Shown here piece after piece: positions 1 through 7,971 of a DNA stretch of 64,000 nt. The notes under the pieces are model-generated. The model was not told the origin of the DNA, ran no database searches, and saw nothing but the letters and a program-made list of their open reading frames with translations. The stretch is from Pectobacterium sp. A5351 (lineage in GTDB: Bacteria > Pseudomonadota > Gammaproteobacteria > Enterobacterales > Enterobacteriaceae): positions 2,294,001 to 2,358,000 of the forward strand of contig NZ_CP116477.1 of NCBI RefSeq assembly GCF_028335745.1, written 5' to 3'. The translations under genes were made by a program, and so were the position numbers. The first letter of the stretch is position 1. Every line of letters begins with the position of its first letter.

Positions 1-2
1 CG

Positions 3-434
3 CTATTACTGATCTGTATTTCTATTAGCCTGCATTCATTTGGTTATTTAAGGCAGTTTATGCGGTGGGGCTGCTTTTACCTCGTCCTGCTGCCGATTTT
101 CAATCTCTATCTGGCCACCTATGCCATTGCGAATACCAACGATGTCAGTTGGGGAACTAAAGGATTAACCACACATCAAGTTGGGGAGACAACACGAAAA
201 CGCTGGTCAAAGAGTCGCGATATGCTGCTAGCCATCTGGATTGTTAGCTCGCTGGCCATCGCCCTGCTATTTTTACTAAAGATTTCTCCAGCACAATGGC
301 TGCCCATCAGCCACTATATTGCGGCATTTTTCTTTCTCCGTACCATGCTATCGGCTTCAGTCAGTATTGGTAGCAGCATCACCAAACACCGGCGTATTCA
401 GCGCAAAAAGATCAAGGCATCCATCGCGTACTGA
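3..434 (+). CDS. C-terminal part of a chitin-synthase-like family 2 glycosyltransferase (truncated by window edge)
   Basis: The frame is open from the first bases of the window through an internal ATG at 60 to TGA at 432-434, so the gene starts upstream. The visible 143 residues hold two or three hydrophobic segments and, between them, NDVSWGTKG. This resembles the D-x-SWGT-K-G signature after the catalytic domain of chitin-synthase and related processive GT2 enzymes, which make polysaccharide at the inner membrane. The tail is basic (KHRRIQRKKIK), fitting a cytoplasmic C-terminus. The catalytic DxD and QxxRW regions would lie outside the window, so substrate cannot be inferred. A palindromic repeat and then a biosynthetic cassette follow on the same strand, but the 390-bp gap argues against a shared operon. 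Family assignment is moderate. Confidence 0.6.
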   Translation, partial: LLLICISISLHSFGYLRQFMRWGCFYLVLLPIFNLYLATYAIANTNDVSWGTKGLTTHQVGETTRKRWSKSRDMLLAIWIVSSLAIALLFLLKISPAQWLPISHYIAAFFFLRTMLSASVSIGSSITKHRRIQRKKIKASIAY

Positions 435-606
435 ATAAATTCTATTTAGGCAATTAATGGGGGATTAATCACAACTCAAAAATATTTTTTCTTAATGACA
501 GAATATCGCTGGAATTATTCCCTGATATCTATTTAAACTCAATACCGTTATTAGAGACTATCCTTTCCTATTTTAATTTTCAGGCGCGTTATTCAATAAT
601 AACGCC

Positions 607-743
607 TTAGGGCCTATTTCAGTAGGTGTTTATTGGCATAGCCCGTTTGGGCTCGGGCAGCGCAGAAAAACCGAAGCGTATACATAGTACGTGAAGATTT
701 TGAGCGCTGCCCAGGCCCAAAATGGCAAGTAAAATAGTCCTAA
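607..743. repeat. MITE-like palindromic element
   Basis: The gap between the glycosyltransferase end and the SDR gene carries an element whose ends are imperfect inverted repeats (left TTAGGGCCTATTT, right AAATAGTCCTAA) with a long internal inverted repeat: TTTGGGC and CGGGCAGCGC at 646-663 pair with GCGCTGCCC and GGCCCAAA at 704-721. It has no coding capacity and would fold into a large cruciform or hairpin. I infer a non-autonomous repeat. Only one copy is seen in this window. The rest of 435-823 is AT-rich, with no other feature apart from an ERIC-type end at 762-786. Confidence 0.5.
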
Positions 744-761
744 TGGGATAGGTTCTTATTC

Positions 762-786
762 TGCAACTTGACGTATGACGGATATA
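762..786 (+). repeat. Solo ERIC right-end sequence
   Basis: TGCAACTTGACGTATGACGGATATA matches the right terminus of the ERIC elements elsewhere in this window (CAACTTGAAGTATGACGGGTATA) with few changes, but no ERIC core or left end precedes it. It lies about 37 bp upstream of the SDR start codon, so it may sit in that gene's promoter or leader. A degenerate ERIC remnant is the simplest reading. Confidence 0.5.
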
Positions 787-823
787 TTCTAATGGATAGG
801 GATTTCAATATAAGGGAATCGGT

Positions 824-1603
824 ATGGATACGTCGCACTTCTTTGCCCTGTCTGGGAAAACCGCACTCATCACCGGAGGATCGCGTGGATTAGGGCTGCA
901 AATTGCTGAAGCACTGGGTGCACAAGGGGCGCATATTATTCTTTCAGCGCGTCACACTGATGAATTACAGACCGCGCAGTCACACCTATCCTCACTGGGT
1001 ATTCGTGCCGACTGGATTGTCGCCGACAATGCGCAAGATCGCGATATTGAACGCCTCGCAGAGGAAGCCATCGCCAAGACAGGCCAGATAGATATTCTCG
1101 TCAACAATGCCGGTACGGCATTTGGCTCCCCGGCGGAAGACCATGCGATGGCTGACTGGGATCGCGTCATGAACCTGAATATCCGCAGCCTGTTTTTATT
1201 AACGCAGAAAATCGGCAAATGCAGCATGATCCCCCGTCGCTATGGAAAAATTATCAATGTGGCGTCACTTGCAGGCTTGCAAGGCAATCTGCCCGGTTGG
1301 CTGGAAGGTATCGCTTACAGCACCAGCAAAGGTGCCGTGGTGAACTTTACCCGGGCATTAGCAGGCGAATGGGGAGAATTTAATATCACCGTTAATGCGC
1401 TCGCCCCTGGTTTTTTCCCCTCCAACATGACGCAGAACTTGTTGAATCGACTTGGTGTTGATGCACTGGCGCAAAAGTCCCCGCTGCGACGTATTGGTGA
1501 TGATCAAGACTTAAAAGGCGCAGCAATCCTCTTTGCCTCCGACGCCAGTAAATATATTACGGGCCAAATCCTTTCCATCGACGGAGGCATGAGCGCCATA
1601 TAA
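824..1603 (+). CDS. Short-chain dehydrogenase/reductase (SDR), first gene of a putative biosynthetic cassette
   Basis: The 259-residue protein is a classical SDR: NAD(P)-binding TGGSRGLG near residues 18-25, NNAG near 91-94, the active-site YSTSK, and a C-terminal SIDGGMSAI end typical of gluconate 5-dehydrogenase or 3-oxoacyl-ACP reductase relatives. It should reduce or oxidise a carbonyl/hydroxyl group using NAD(P)(H) in the cytoplasm; the substrate is unknown. The ATG at 824 follows a GGGAATC ribosome-binding-like stretch and gives the full Rossmann N-terminus. It runs in the same direction as the dioxygenase, sulfotransferase and aminotransferase genes that follow after a 129-bp gap, so a role in the same pathway is inferred from position only. 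Confidence 0.8.
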   Translation: MDTSHFFALSGKTALITGGSRGLGLQIAEALGAQGAHIILSARHTDELQTAQSHLSSLGIRADWIVADNAQDRDIERLAEEAIAKTGQIDILVNNAGTAFGSPAEDHAMADWDRVMNLNIRSLFLLTQKIGKCSMIPRRYGKIINVASLAGLQGNLPGWLEGIAYSTSKGAVVNFTRALAGEWGEFNITVNALAPGFFPSNMTQNLLNRLGVDALAQKSPLRRIGDDQDLKGAAILFASDASKYITGQILSIDGGMSAI

Positions 1604-1663
1604 ATACCGCTCACATCATTATTAATGGAGCTCATGGAGGAGGCGCGTAAATATAGCCAATAG

Positions 1664-1690
1664 GCATGCAACTTAAAGTATGGCAGGTAT
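1664..1690 (+). repeat. Degenerate ERIC right-end sequence
   Basis: CATGCAACTTAAAGTATGGCAGGTAT resembles the ERIC right end found in complete elements of this window. It lies in the 129-bp gap between the SDR gene and the TauD-type gene, without a recognisable core or left end. It may be an eroded ERIC insertion that separated two formerly closer genes. Confidence 0.4.
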
Positions 1691-1732
1691 CTACGGAGTT
1701 TTTCAGTCGAGCTAATTACAGGAGTAATAGCG

Positions 1733-2548
1733 ATGAAAAGTTGCTTTGATGGATGGTCACCACAAGTCATTGATAGTGAAGATAAGGCAGCGGTTATTGC
1801 GCATATCGAAAAATATCGGTTTGCCATCGTTACCCACGAATGGAAATACGATGATTCCGACTTCAAAAAAATGTCGGCGCTTTATTCGCTGGGGGACATT
1901 TATCAGTCTGACTTTAACCGTCAGGAACATAAAGAGGGCGTATCCACATCCGGGGTAAATCAGATTGGCGGGCTTACACGCGGCACGCATGTCGTTTTCA
2001 ATAGTACCTCACACCTTTCCCTTCATACCGATGGTTCTTATATCCCGATCGGAAGCATAAAAACATCGATTCTGCTTTGTAAGCAGCATGCGAGCCAGGG
2101 CGGCGGAACCGTTCTGTTCGATAGCGTCTCCGCCTTTCAGCAGCTTCAGGCCGAACACCCTGATTTAGCGAATATTCTGCTTGAAGAACAAATTTTCAGA
2201 CGCCGTTCAACCGGGACACAGTCCGGGAAACAGTACGCCCATATCGGTCCGGTTTTTCGTCCCGATCGGGACGGCGGATTTATTGGTGGCTTTACGCTAG
2301 ATATGACTGCCGACTGGGATTATTCACGCCGTATCCATCCGCGCGTGATTGAGGCCGTCGAATACCTGTCACAACTGGCTGCCGAAGGTAGCCACTATCA
2401 CCTGACATTCCCTCTTTATCGAGGGCAGGCCTTGATCATGCGTAACGATAAAATCTCTCACGGGCGGCATGCCTACACGGACGATCCCGCCAACCCAAGA
2501 ACACTGCTGCGAGGCATGTTCACCCGCGCCCCCACTCTGATCGCATAA
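1733..2548 (+). CDS. TauD/TfdA-family Fe(II)/2-oxoglutarate-dependent dioxygenase
   Basis: The 271-residue protein carries the TauD/TfdA facial triad: His98 and Asp100 in LHTDGSY, and His243 in NDKISHGRHAYTD. Arg256 or Arg260 (PRTLLRGMF) is the likely 2-oxoglutarate carboxylate ligand. Family enzymes couple decarboxylation of 2-oxoglutarate to hydroxylation, halogenation, desaturation or C-S/C-O cleavage of small acids; members in natural-product clusters often act on amino acids. A strong-looking AGGAG (1721-1725) precedes ATG 1733. It is followed after 14 bp by the sulfotransferase gene and by an aminotransferase that overlaps it, so these three are very likely co-transcribed and co-translated. 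The substrate cannot be read from sequence. Taurine use is unlikely, because no tauABC transporter is present here. Confidence 0.85.
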   Translation: MKSCFDGWSPQVIDSEDKAAVIAHIEKYRFAIVTHEWKYDDSDFKKMSALYSLGDIYQSDFNRQEHKEGVSTSGVNQIGGLTRGTHVVFNSTSHLSLHTDGSYIPIGSIKTSILLCKQHASQGGGTVLFDSVSAFQQLQAEHPDLANILLEEQIFRRRSTGTQSGKQYAHIGPVFRPDRDGGFIGGFTLDMTADWDYSRRIHPRVIEAVEYLSQLAAEGSHYHLTFPLYRGQALIMRNDKISHGRHAYTDDPANPRTLLRGMFTRAPTLIA

Positions 2549-2562
2549 TCTAAGGAGAGAGA

Positions 2563-3612
2563 ATGACCGATCGTTCAATGACAGAATCCGCGTTAGCGGT
2601 GCGTTGGGATGGCTGGCTAACCTGCCCGCAAGAGCACCTTCACGCCCGGATGCGGGATGAGTTAACCGAGATGTCGCTAGGTGAGAAAACACTGGCGCCG
2701 ATGCTGGCATTCGTTCATGAATACCGACTCAACGGCGTAAACTGGCGGGCTCAGGGCATACGCGGAGACGAAATTCAGGTGTCGCTACAGGATCTTCAAC
2801 ACGACGCTCCACCCTACTTTGCGCTGTTTTGCGAGAAAATCGCCCTTGCCGAAAAATACAAATGGGTCGGCGGCAGCGTGGATGCGGACATTCTGGCCGC
2901 ACAAACCCGCTATCAGAAATTTGCCATCGTCTCGACGCCCAGAGCGGGCACTCACCTGCTTCGCACGCTGTTAGGTTCCCACCCGAATATTGAAATGCAC
3001 GGTGAAGCCTTCAACCGCTTTGGTCAGCATTTGCTGCCCTATTCCGTTAAAGACACCACGCTGGAGACGATTCTGCATCGCCACCTGTTCAGACCCTATT
3101 TTGAATACGTCGAAGCGGTCGGTTTCGTGCTGTTTCGGGATCTTGATAGCCACTGGGGCGATGCCTCCATCTGGCCCGCCTTGCAGGCGATCCCCGATCT
3201 GAAACTGATCCTGTTGGAAAGAAAAAGCCGGCTACAGCAATTTGTGTCGTTGAAGAAAAGCCTGCGCGATCGCATCTGGTACGTTGGCAAGCAGGATAGC
3301 CGCCCGCTTTCGCACGAAAAAATGACAGTGCCTGTCGATGAATTAACGGAATTCATTGATAACAATCTGGAGAACCAGACCGCGTTTTATCAGGCTTTTC
3401 AGCACCATGACATCCTCACCCTTGACTACGAAGAGGTCACGTCAGCACCCGATTGCGTTACCAACGCGGTGCTGTCTTTTCTGGGGATTTCCAACTTCAG
3501 GCTCTGTGCCGGCACAGGGAAAAAAGAGACCCAAACCATTGATTCGATCGTGAGTAACGTTGATGACATCAGAACCACGCTGACAGGGACAAAATATGAA
3601 TCCTACCTCTAA
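2563..3612 (+). CDS. PAPS-dependent sulfotransferase-like protein with an extra N-terminal region
   Basis: The 349-residue product has a sulfotransferase-type nucleotide-binding region: FAIVSTPRAGTHLLRTLL (about residues 120-137) matches the 5'-phosphosulfate-binding loop seen in Stf0-like and other PAPS-dependent sulfotransferases. It is followed by SHPNIEMHGEAFN, with an acidic residue in the usual general-base area. A later LLERKSRLQQFVSLKKS segment could be the 3'-phosphate site. The first about 115 residues are not part of the fold I recognise and may form a binding or partner domain. Expected reaction: sulfuryl transfer to a hydroxyl or amine, in the cytoplasm. GAGAG before ATG 2563 supports the start, and its 3' end overlaps the aminotransferase start by 17 bp. 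Assignment to the superfamily is good; the substrate is unknown. Confidence 0.72.
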   Translation: MTDRSMTESALAVRWDGWLTCPQEHLHARMRDELTEMSLGEKTLAPMLAFVHEYRLNGVNWRAQGIRGDEIQVSLQDLQHDAPPYFALFCEKIALAEKYKWVGGSVDADILAAQTRYQKFAIVSTPRAGTHLLRTLLGSHPNIEMHGEAFNRFGQHLLPYSVKDTTLETILHRHLFRPYFEYVEAVGFVLFRDLDSHWGDASIWPALQAIPDLKLILLERKSRLQQFVSLKKSLRDRIWYVGKQDSRPLSHEKMTVPVDELTEFIDNNLENQTAFYQAFQHHDILTLDYEEVTSAPDCVTNAVLSFLGISNFRLCAGTGKKETQTIDSIVSNVDDIRTTLTGTKYESYL

Positions 3613-4840
3613 CCCCTACTGGCCGCCTTACACCGCCCTTGCGGAGAAAGATGAACGCCCGCTGATCCACCGTGGCGAAGGGGTTTATCTTTATGATGAA
3701 CGCGGCCAACGCTACTTTGACGCCATGTCCGGCTGTTATAATCACTGTCTTGGGCACTCTCACCCTGAATTCATTGCCGCCCTGCAACAGCAGTTATCCA
3801 CACTGATTCACGCCTGCAATATCTATTCAAACACCCAACTCCCCGGCGAACTGGCCGAAAAACTCGCCGCTCAGCTACTCGGTACAGGCCTTTGTAAGAC
3901 GTTCATCGTTGGGAGCGGTAGCGAAGGCGTTGAAAGTGCACTAAAAATGGCCTGGCAATATCAGGTCAACCGTTCCCGTCCAGCGCGAACGAAAATCGTG
4001 GCGATGAACGGCGCGTACCACGGCTGTACCCTCGGCGCGATGATGGCGACAAGACGCCCGTTTATCAACGAGGGCATTTTACCGACTCTGCTCGCCAGCA
4101 ATACGATCACGATGCCTCCACCTGAACACCTCAGCGATATCCGTGACTGGGAAACGCTGCTGGCAGAACAGGAATCGACTATCGCCGCCGTCATTATTGA
4201 ACCGATTATGGCAATGGAAGGCACCCGACTGCTGCCTGAGGGCTTCCTGCAACAGCTCTCGCTGTTGACAAAAAAGCACGACATTCCGCTGATCTGTGAC
4301 GAAGTCTACTGTGGCGTTGGCCGCGCGGGAACGTTCTGTGAATCAGTCTCACAAGGCGCACAGCCTGATATTGTCATTTTCAGCAAATGTCTGGGCAGTG
4401 GTGTACCTATCACCGCCGTGCTTGCAACGGAGGCGATTACCGACAGCTTCAAAGGGCAAATGCCGCCGTTTTTCCGCCACGGCCACACGCAGTCCGGCAA
4501 CCTGCTGGGCTGCCGCGCGGCGCTGTTTGTCATGGATTATCTGGATGCACATCACCTCTACGATGAAGTCACAGCAAAAGGAAGGATGCTCCTTCAACTC
4601 GCCAAACAATACCTCCCGCCAACCGAGGGGCTGATCAGCGTGCAAGGCAAAGGGCTGATGCTATCGATGACGTTTTCGTCCCTCGAACAGTGTGGTCGCG
4701 CTCAGGCGGCGATACGCCAGCATGGCGTCATCGTTGGTGCCGCAGGTCCGTACTTAAAACTGGCACCGGCTTTCACGATTTCCGCCAATGAAACAGAGGA
4801 ACTGATTCAACGCATGTCTACCGCACTAGGAAGCCTGTAA
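3596..4840 (+). CDS. Class III pyridoxal-phosphate aminotransferase
   Basis: This 414-residue protein has the class III (ornithine/acetylornithine/4-aminobutyrate type) layout: GSGSEGVESALKMA near 106-119 for phosphate binding, NGAYHG near 138-143, ICDEVYCGVGRAG with Asp235 facing the pyridine nitrogen, and SKCLGSGVP with the Schiff-base Lys264. The family moves an amino group between an amino acid or amine and an oxo acid. The ATG overlaps the preceding sulfotransferase gene by 17 bp, a sign of translational coupling. The following 2OG oxygenase starts 94 bp downstream. In context it could supply an amine, beta-amino acid or aldehyde intermediate for the cassette; that role is inference. It lacks features I would need to name it as ArgD, GabT or BioA. 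Confidence 0.85.
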   Translation: MNPTSNPYWPPYTALAEKDERPLIHRGEGVYLYDERGQRYFDAMSGCYNHCLGHSHPEFIAALQQQLSTLIHACNIYSNTQLPGELAEKLAAQLLGTGLCKTFIVGSGSEGVESALKMAWQYQVNRSRPARTKIVAMNGAYHGCTLGAMMATRRPFINEGILPTLLASNTITMPPPEHLSDIRDWETLLAEQESTIAAVIIEPIMAMEGTRLLPEGFLQQLSLLTKKHDIPLICDEVYCGVGRAGTFCESVSQGAQPDIVIFSKCLGSGVPITAVLATEAITDSFKGQMPPFFRHGHTQSGNLLGCRAALFVMDYLDAHHLYDEVTAKGRMLLQLAKQYLPPTEGLISVQGKGLMLSMTFSSLEQCGRAQAAIRQHGVIVGAAGPYLKLAPAFTISANETEELIQRMSTALGSL

Positions 4841-4934
4841 TGGACGTAAACCGCCGCTATCCGTCAGGTGTGATTAACACCCATCAGAGGTAATTGATAT
4901 TCATCAGTGGTCATTGACGACAGGGAGTGAAAAG

Positions 4935-5588
4935 ATGTCTAACTATTTTGATCTTGAACGCCTCATCCACGGCAAGCGACATGAAACCCCATTCCAGTGG
5001 GGAGAATTAACCCAGATATGGCGTAATAGTAATATCGCGTCAACGCTTGCTCACGAGTTCCCGACCGACGGGTTTAACTATCGTGAACGTAACGGCGGTT
5101 ACTTCTATCGCCGTACCCTGATTCCTTTAGCCTCCGGCAAAGTAAGCGACACCACAACGCTGTCCGACGCCTGGCAGGGACTGTGCAGCGAACTGGTTTC
5201 TGACACCTTTACTGCCGCCCTGTCCGCCTTCTGCGGGGCCGACCTTTCCGCATTCAAAATGGAAGCCGTAGCCTTTCGCGGCGGTAGGGACACGCACTAC
5301 CTCCCCCATGTCGACGCGTCGCTGACACGCGGATTCCGTCTGATTATCTATTTTAACGCCGAATGGGAAGAAAGCTGGGGCGGTGCCTTTCAGATTCTCA
5401 ACCCAGAAAACCATGCTGACGTCTGCCATTCCGTCCTCCCGATCATGGGCAACGCCAGCGTCATCATCCGCAACGGGTATTATGAAACCTGGCATGCGGT
5501 CGTGCCGTTAACTGGCGTTTCCGTCAAAACACGCAATGCGCTGAATATCACCTATTACGAACCCGGCACGATGAGTACGGCGCAGTGA
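4935..5588 (+). CDS. 2OG-Fe(II) oxygenase, prolyl-4-hydroxylase-like double-stranded beta-helix
   Basis: From ATG 4935 (AGGGAG eight bases upstream) the product has 217 residues. A TTG at 4914 would add seven residues but lacks a good ribosome-binding site. The iron ligands are visible as His125 and Asp127 in YLPHVDAS and His187 in ETWHAVVP, with Arg200 (KTRNALNITYY) as the likely 2-oxoglutarate anchor. RLIIYFNAEWEESWGGAFQ is typical of the prolyl 4-hydroxylase/PiuC-like oxygenase family. It should hydroxylate or desaturate a small molecule or residue in the cytoplasm. It is a second, unrelated-type 2OG oxygenase in the same cassette as the TauD-like enzyme. Its last codons overlap the start of the kinase gene, so those two are coupled. 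Confidence 0.8.
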   Translation: MSNYFDLERLIHGKRHETPFQWGELTQIWRNSNIASTLAHEFPTDGFNYRERNGGYFYRRTLIPLASGKVSDTTTLSDAWQGLCSELVSDTFTAALSAFCGADLSAFKMEAVAFRGGRDTHYLPHVDASLTRGFRLIIYFNAEWEESWGGAFQILNPENHADVCHSVLPIMGNASVIIRNGYYETWHAVVPLTGVSVKTRNALNITYYEPGTMSTAQ

Positions 5589-6127
5589 AGAAGCTCATTT
5601 TTCTCTACGGGCCGCCAGCGGTGGGGAAACTCACGGTCGGTCGGCTGCTGGCGGAGAAGATGGGAGCAACGCTCTTTCATAATCATCTGACGTATGATTT
5701 AGCGATCGCGGTGCTCCCACCTGACAGTGCATATAGCACACTCAGGCGCTTCGCCTGTGAGCTAAGGATCTATGCCATCTCGCTGTTTTTTGCAGAGGAT
5801 GAGCGCGACCTGATCACGACCTTCTGCTATGAGGGAAGCAAAGACGACGGGTACATTGAGGCGATAAAAGCGCGCTGCGCGGAACATGGCGTTACGCCAT
5901 TTTTCGTCCAACTCTGTAGCGACGAAGCGCACCTTTTAAATCGAGTGGAAAACGCTGACCGGCACCAGTTCGGTAAGGTAAATTCGCAGGATAAGCTCAA
6001 AGCCATTCTGAGGAATTACGACTACGCCGACACGATCGAGGCTGCCCATCATCGGTCGCTGCACACCTCTGCGCTGGCACCTCACGAAGCCGCAGAACAG
6101 CTAATCGAGTGGTTTTCTTCGTATTGA
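5585..6127 (+). CDS. Small P-loop kinase-like NTPase
   Basis: The 180-residue protein begins with the Walker A motif GPPAVGKLTVGRLL at residues 9-22, followed by HNHLTYDLA as in shikimate/gluconate/chloramphenicol-kinase-like AAA_18/AAA_33 proteins that phosphorylate small molecules. A GTG at 5585 overlaps the preceding oxygenase stop (GTGA arrangement). It is the last gene of the cassette; a stem-loop lies directly downstream. Family members phosphorylate small alcohols or nucleosides, or act in self-resistance by modifying an antibiotic. Here a biosynthetic or resistance role is inferred from the operon only. The Walker B and lid regions are not strongly distinctive. Confidence 0.65.
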   Translation: MKKLIFLYGPPAVGKLTVGRLLAEKMGATLFHNHLTYDLAIAVLPPDSAYSTLRRFACELRIYAISLFFAEDERDLITTFCYEGSKDDGYIEAIKARCAEHGVTPFFVQLCSDEAHLLNRVENADRHQFGKVNSQDKLKAILRNYDYADTIEAAHHRSLHTSALAPHEAAEQLIEWFSSY

Positions 6128-6140
6128 AGCGACAAAAAGC

Positions 6141-6166
6141 CCGTTGCCCCTGTTCAGGGGCAACGG
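6141..6166 (-). terminator. Intrinsic terminator for the GlsB/YmgE-like gene, possibly bidirectional
   Basis: A perfect 10-bp GC-rich stem (CCGTTGCCCC/GGGGCAACGG) with a 6-nt loop lies between convergent genes. Read on the minus strand it is followed by GGGCTTTTTG, a usable U-tract, so it should end the minus-strand small membrane protein transcript. On the plus strand the tract is weak. Confidence 0.7.
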
Positions 6167-6174
6167 ATATAGCA

Positions 6175-6423
6175 CTAGTCTCGTATTTTGCGGTACACCC
6201 ACAGCACGACAATCGCGCCGACAATCGCCACCACAAAACTGCCGAAGTTAAAGCCATCGACCCGGCCGAATCCAAAGAAAACGCTGATATACCCCCCCAC
6301 GACCGCACCGACAATCCCGAGCAACACCGTCAGGATAAAGCCGCCGCCGTCTTTACCGGGCATAATCCACTTAGCCAGAATCCCCGCAATCAAGCCAAAA
6401 ATAATCCAGGACAGAATACCCAT
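6175..6423 (-). CDS. GlsB/YeaQ/YmgE-family small membrane protein
   Basis: Taking the ATG at 6423, preceded by AGGAGT, gives 82 residues. The sequence begins MGILSWIIFGLIAGILAKW and continues with PGKDGGGFILTVLLGIVGA and two further glycine-rich hydrophobic segments, the full signature of the transglycosylase-associated/GlsB/YeaQ/YmgE family. These are inner-membrane proteins of about 80 residues linked to general stress responses; the biochemical activity is unknown. An upstream in-frame start would add 18 residues of non-membrane sequence and is not supported. It is monocistronic, convergent with the biosynthetic cassette, and ends at a clear hairpin terminator. Confidence 0.9.
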   Translation of the reverse strand: MGILSWIIFGLIAGILAKWIMPGKDGGGFILTVLLGIVGAVVGGYISVFFGFGRVDGFNFGSFVVAIVGAIVVLWVYRKIRD

Positions 6424-6604
6424 ACCTACTCCTCGCGTTTTCGTTTCACCACACCCGACGATGCCACTCATCAGCAAATCGGGCAGTTAAGCAAGTATAG
6501 GCAAACTTAGGGAAAATAACCTCCTTGTACAGATGTTCCTTAAAATAGAGGTTAATTTAATTAACAAATTTACTGACATGGTTAAACGCATTCATTTTTA
6601 TCGT

Positions 6605-7822
6605 CTACTTACGACTTTTTTCTAGAATTAATTCCGCTTCAAATATATCACCTACCTTTATTTTAGACGAGAGTGCATCTGATACTACGATACTTCTCCC
6701 TACTAGCTCTGATAAGTCTGGATTTTCTTCCTGAATCAATTCATCGAATGTAGGCCTACGTGATAACTCACCAAGAAAATCGGGATTAATACCTTGTTTC
6801 ACAATAATTCTATTAATCTTCTCAGAGCCAACAGAAATTTCACGTGGCAAGTCAAAAATACGTTCCTGACCTCTAAATTGACGATTCATTATAGAGATGT
6901 ATTTATTATTACGTAATTCTTCCTTAGCTCTGTTATCTCTCTCGTTTACCATCTCTTGACGTTCGCGTTCTGCTGTACGGCTTTTATAGTGAACTGAATC
7001 AGGGCGATCCCCAAGAGGGGACGCTATCGCCTCAGCAGAAATTTCTAAGCCAGCCATTCGTAGATATTTTGACATCACTCCTCTAGTGGCAGAGTCAAAG
7101 GCAAATGGGAGTTGTTTGGTACTGATCTCAATCGGATCTTCAGGCTCAGGATCAACTATTTTCAATTGACTTCCCATCTGGCCCTCAATCCCTATTCTCA
7201 ACCCACATGCTAAGCGCTGACCAGTATGGCGAGCTGGAAATATAATTGAATTTTTCTGAGCAACACCACCAGTAGCGGGTGGGCCTTTGTTACCTAATTG
7301 CTGGTCTCTGTATTCATCGCCTGATTGTGTGCCTTTGCACTCAATAACATGCCAATTACCATTGCTATCACGAGCGACAAAATCAGGCGTTTTATTCGGT
7401 CCTCTTTTACTAGTTCGAATTTGTGTTGCACCAGTTGTCGCTGCAAATTTTTTCAGGAAATATCGACCATCAACAATGTGTACTAAAGATAATTTTTCAG
7501 ATAGCCATAACATGGGAACTCCCATACCAAAATCGTCGCTCAAAATAGTTTTTTGATGGGCATCAAGATCGGAAAAACTACGAGTAAGTCTGATATCATC
7601 GTCTCCGGTAAGAGCTGAAAAATATCTAACCCACGCCCAAAACTCACTCAATGAGACTCCCGTGGATGATGTTGGCGTGGTTAGATACCCAATCATCCAA
7701 AGCATTGCCGGGATATTTAGGCTATCCTGACTTTTGCCAGCCAGAAAACTTGCTGGAAATGCTGGCATCCCTCTCTTGGGCCATGTTTTTTTATCAATAA
7801 GTACATCAAGAAATCGATTCAT
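6605..7822 (-). CDS. Uncharacterised AT-rich orphan with a PD-(D/E)XK nuclease-like motif
   Basis: I do not recognise this 405-residue protein as a whole. Near residues 145-164 it has TPDFVARDSNGNWHVIECKG, which fits the PD-(D/E)XK core: Asp147 on one strand, then Glu161-x-Lys163 on the next, as in restriction and repair nucleases. The first about 130 residues are rich in Trp and aromatics. A Lys/Arg/Glu-rich helical stretch follows near 280-310, and the C-terminal region has no recognised motif. Base composition is clearly more AT-rich than the flanking genes, and it stands alone between AT-rich gaps, which suggests horizontal transfer. A solitary defence nuclease or degraded restriction component is possible; that role is inference. 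The ATG at 7822 gives the longest frame; no strong ribosome-binding site is obvious. Confidence 0.6.
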   Translation of the reverse strand: MNRFLDVLIDKKTWPKRGMPAFPASFLAGKSQDSLNIPAMLWMIGYLTTPTSSTGVSLSEFWAWVRYFSALTGDDDIRLTRSFSDLDAHQKTILSDDFGMGVPMLWLSEKLSLVHIVDGRYFLKKFAATTGATQIRTSKRGPNKTPDFVARDSNGNWHVIECKGTQSGDEYRDQQLGNKGPPATGGVAQKNSIIFPARHTGQRLACGLRIGIEGQMGSQLKIVDPEPEDPIEISTKQLPFAFDSATRGVMSKYLRMAGLEISAEAIASPLGDRPDSVHYKSRTAERERQEMVNERDNRAKEELRNNKYISIMNRQFRGQERIFDLPREISVGSEKINRIIVKQGINPDFLGELSRRPTFDELIQEENPDLSELVGRSIVVSDALSSKIKVGDIFEAELILEKSRK

Positions 7823-7971
7823 TTATCTTATTCCGTTAATTATTATCAATCGAAAATTTTTTAATTAATCACCAGATTAATCATACAAATCATAGCATTT
7901 ATCTTTAGTTAGTCTCATTAAAAAATATCAACACTAACGGAGTCCAGAACACTTTATTAAAATGACATGTC

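Noticed and set aside
1733..2548. Naming the dioxygenase as taurine dioxygenase TauD
   Set aside because: The fold and iron ligands fit the superfamily, but there is no tauABC transporter, and the gene is coupled to a sulfotransferase and an aminotransferase.
6109..6510. 133-codon plus-strand frame
   Set aside because: Covers the antisense of the GlsB/YmgE-like gene and its terminator; Pro/Lys/Thr-rich nonsense composition.
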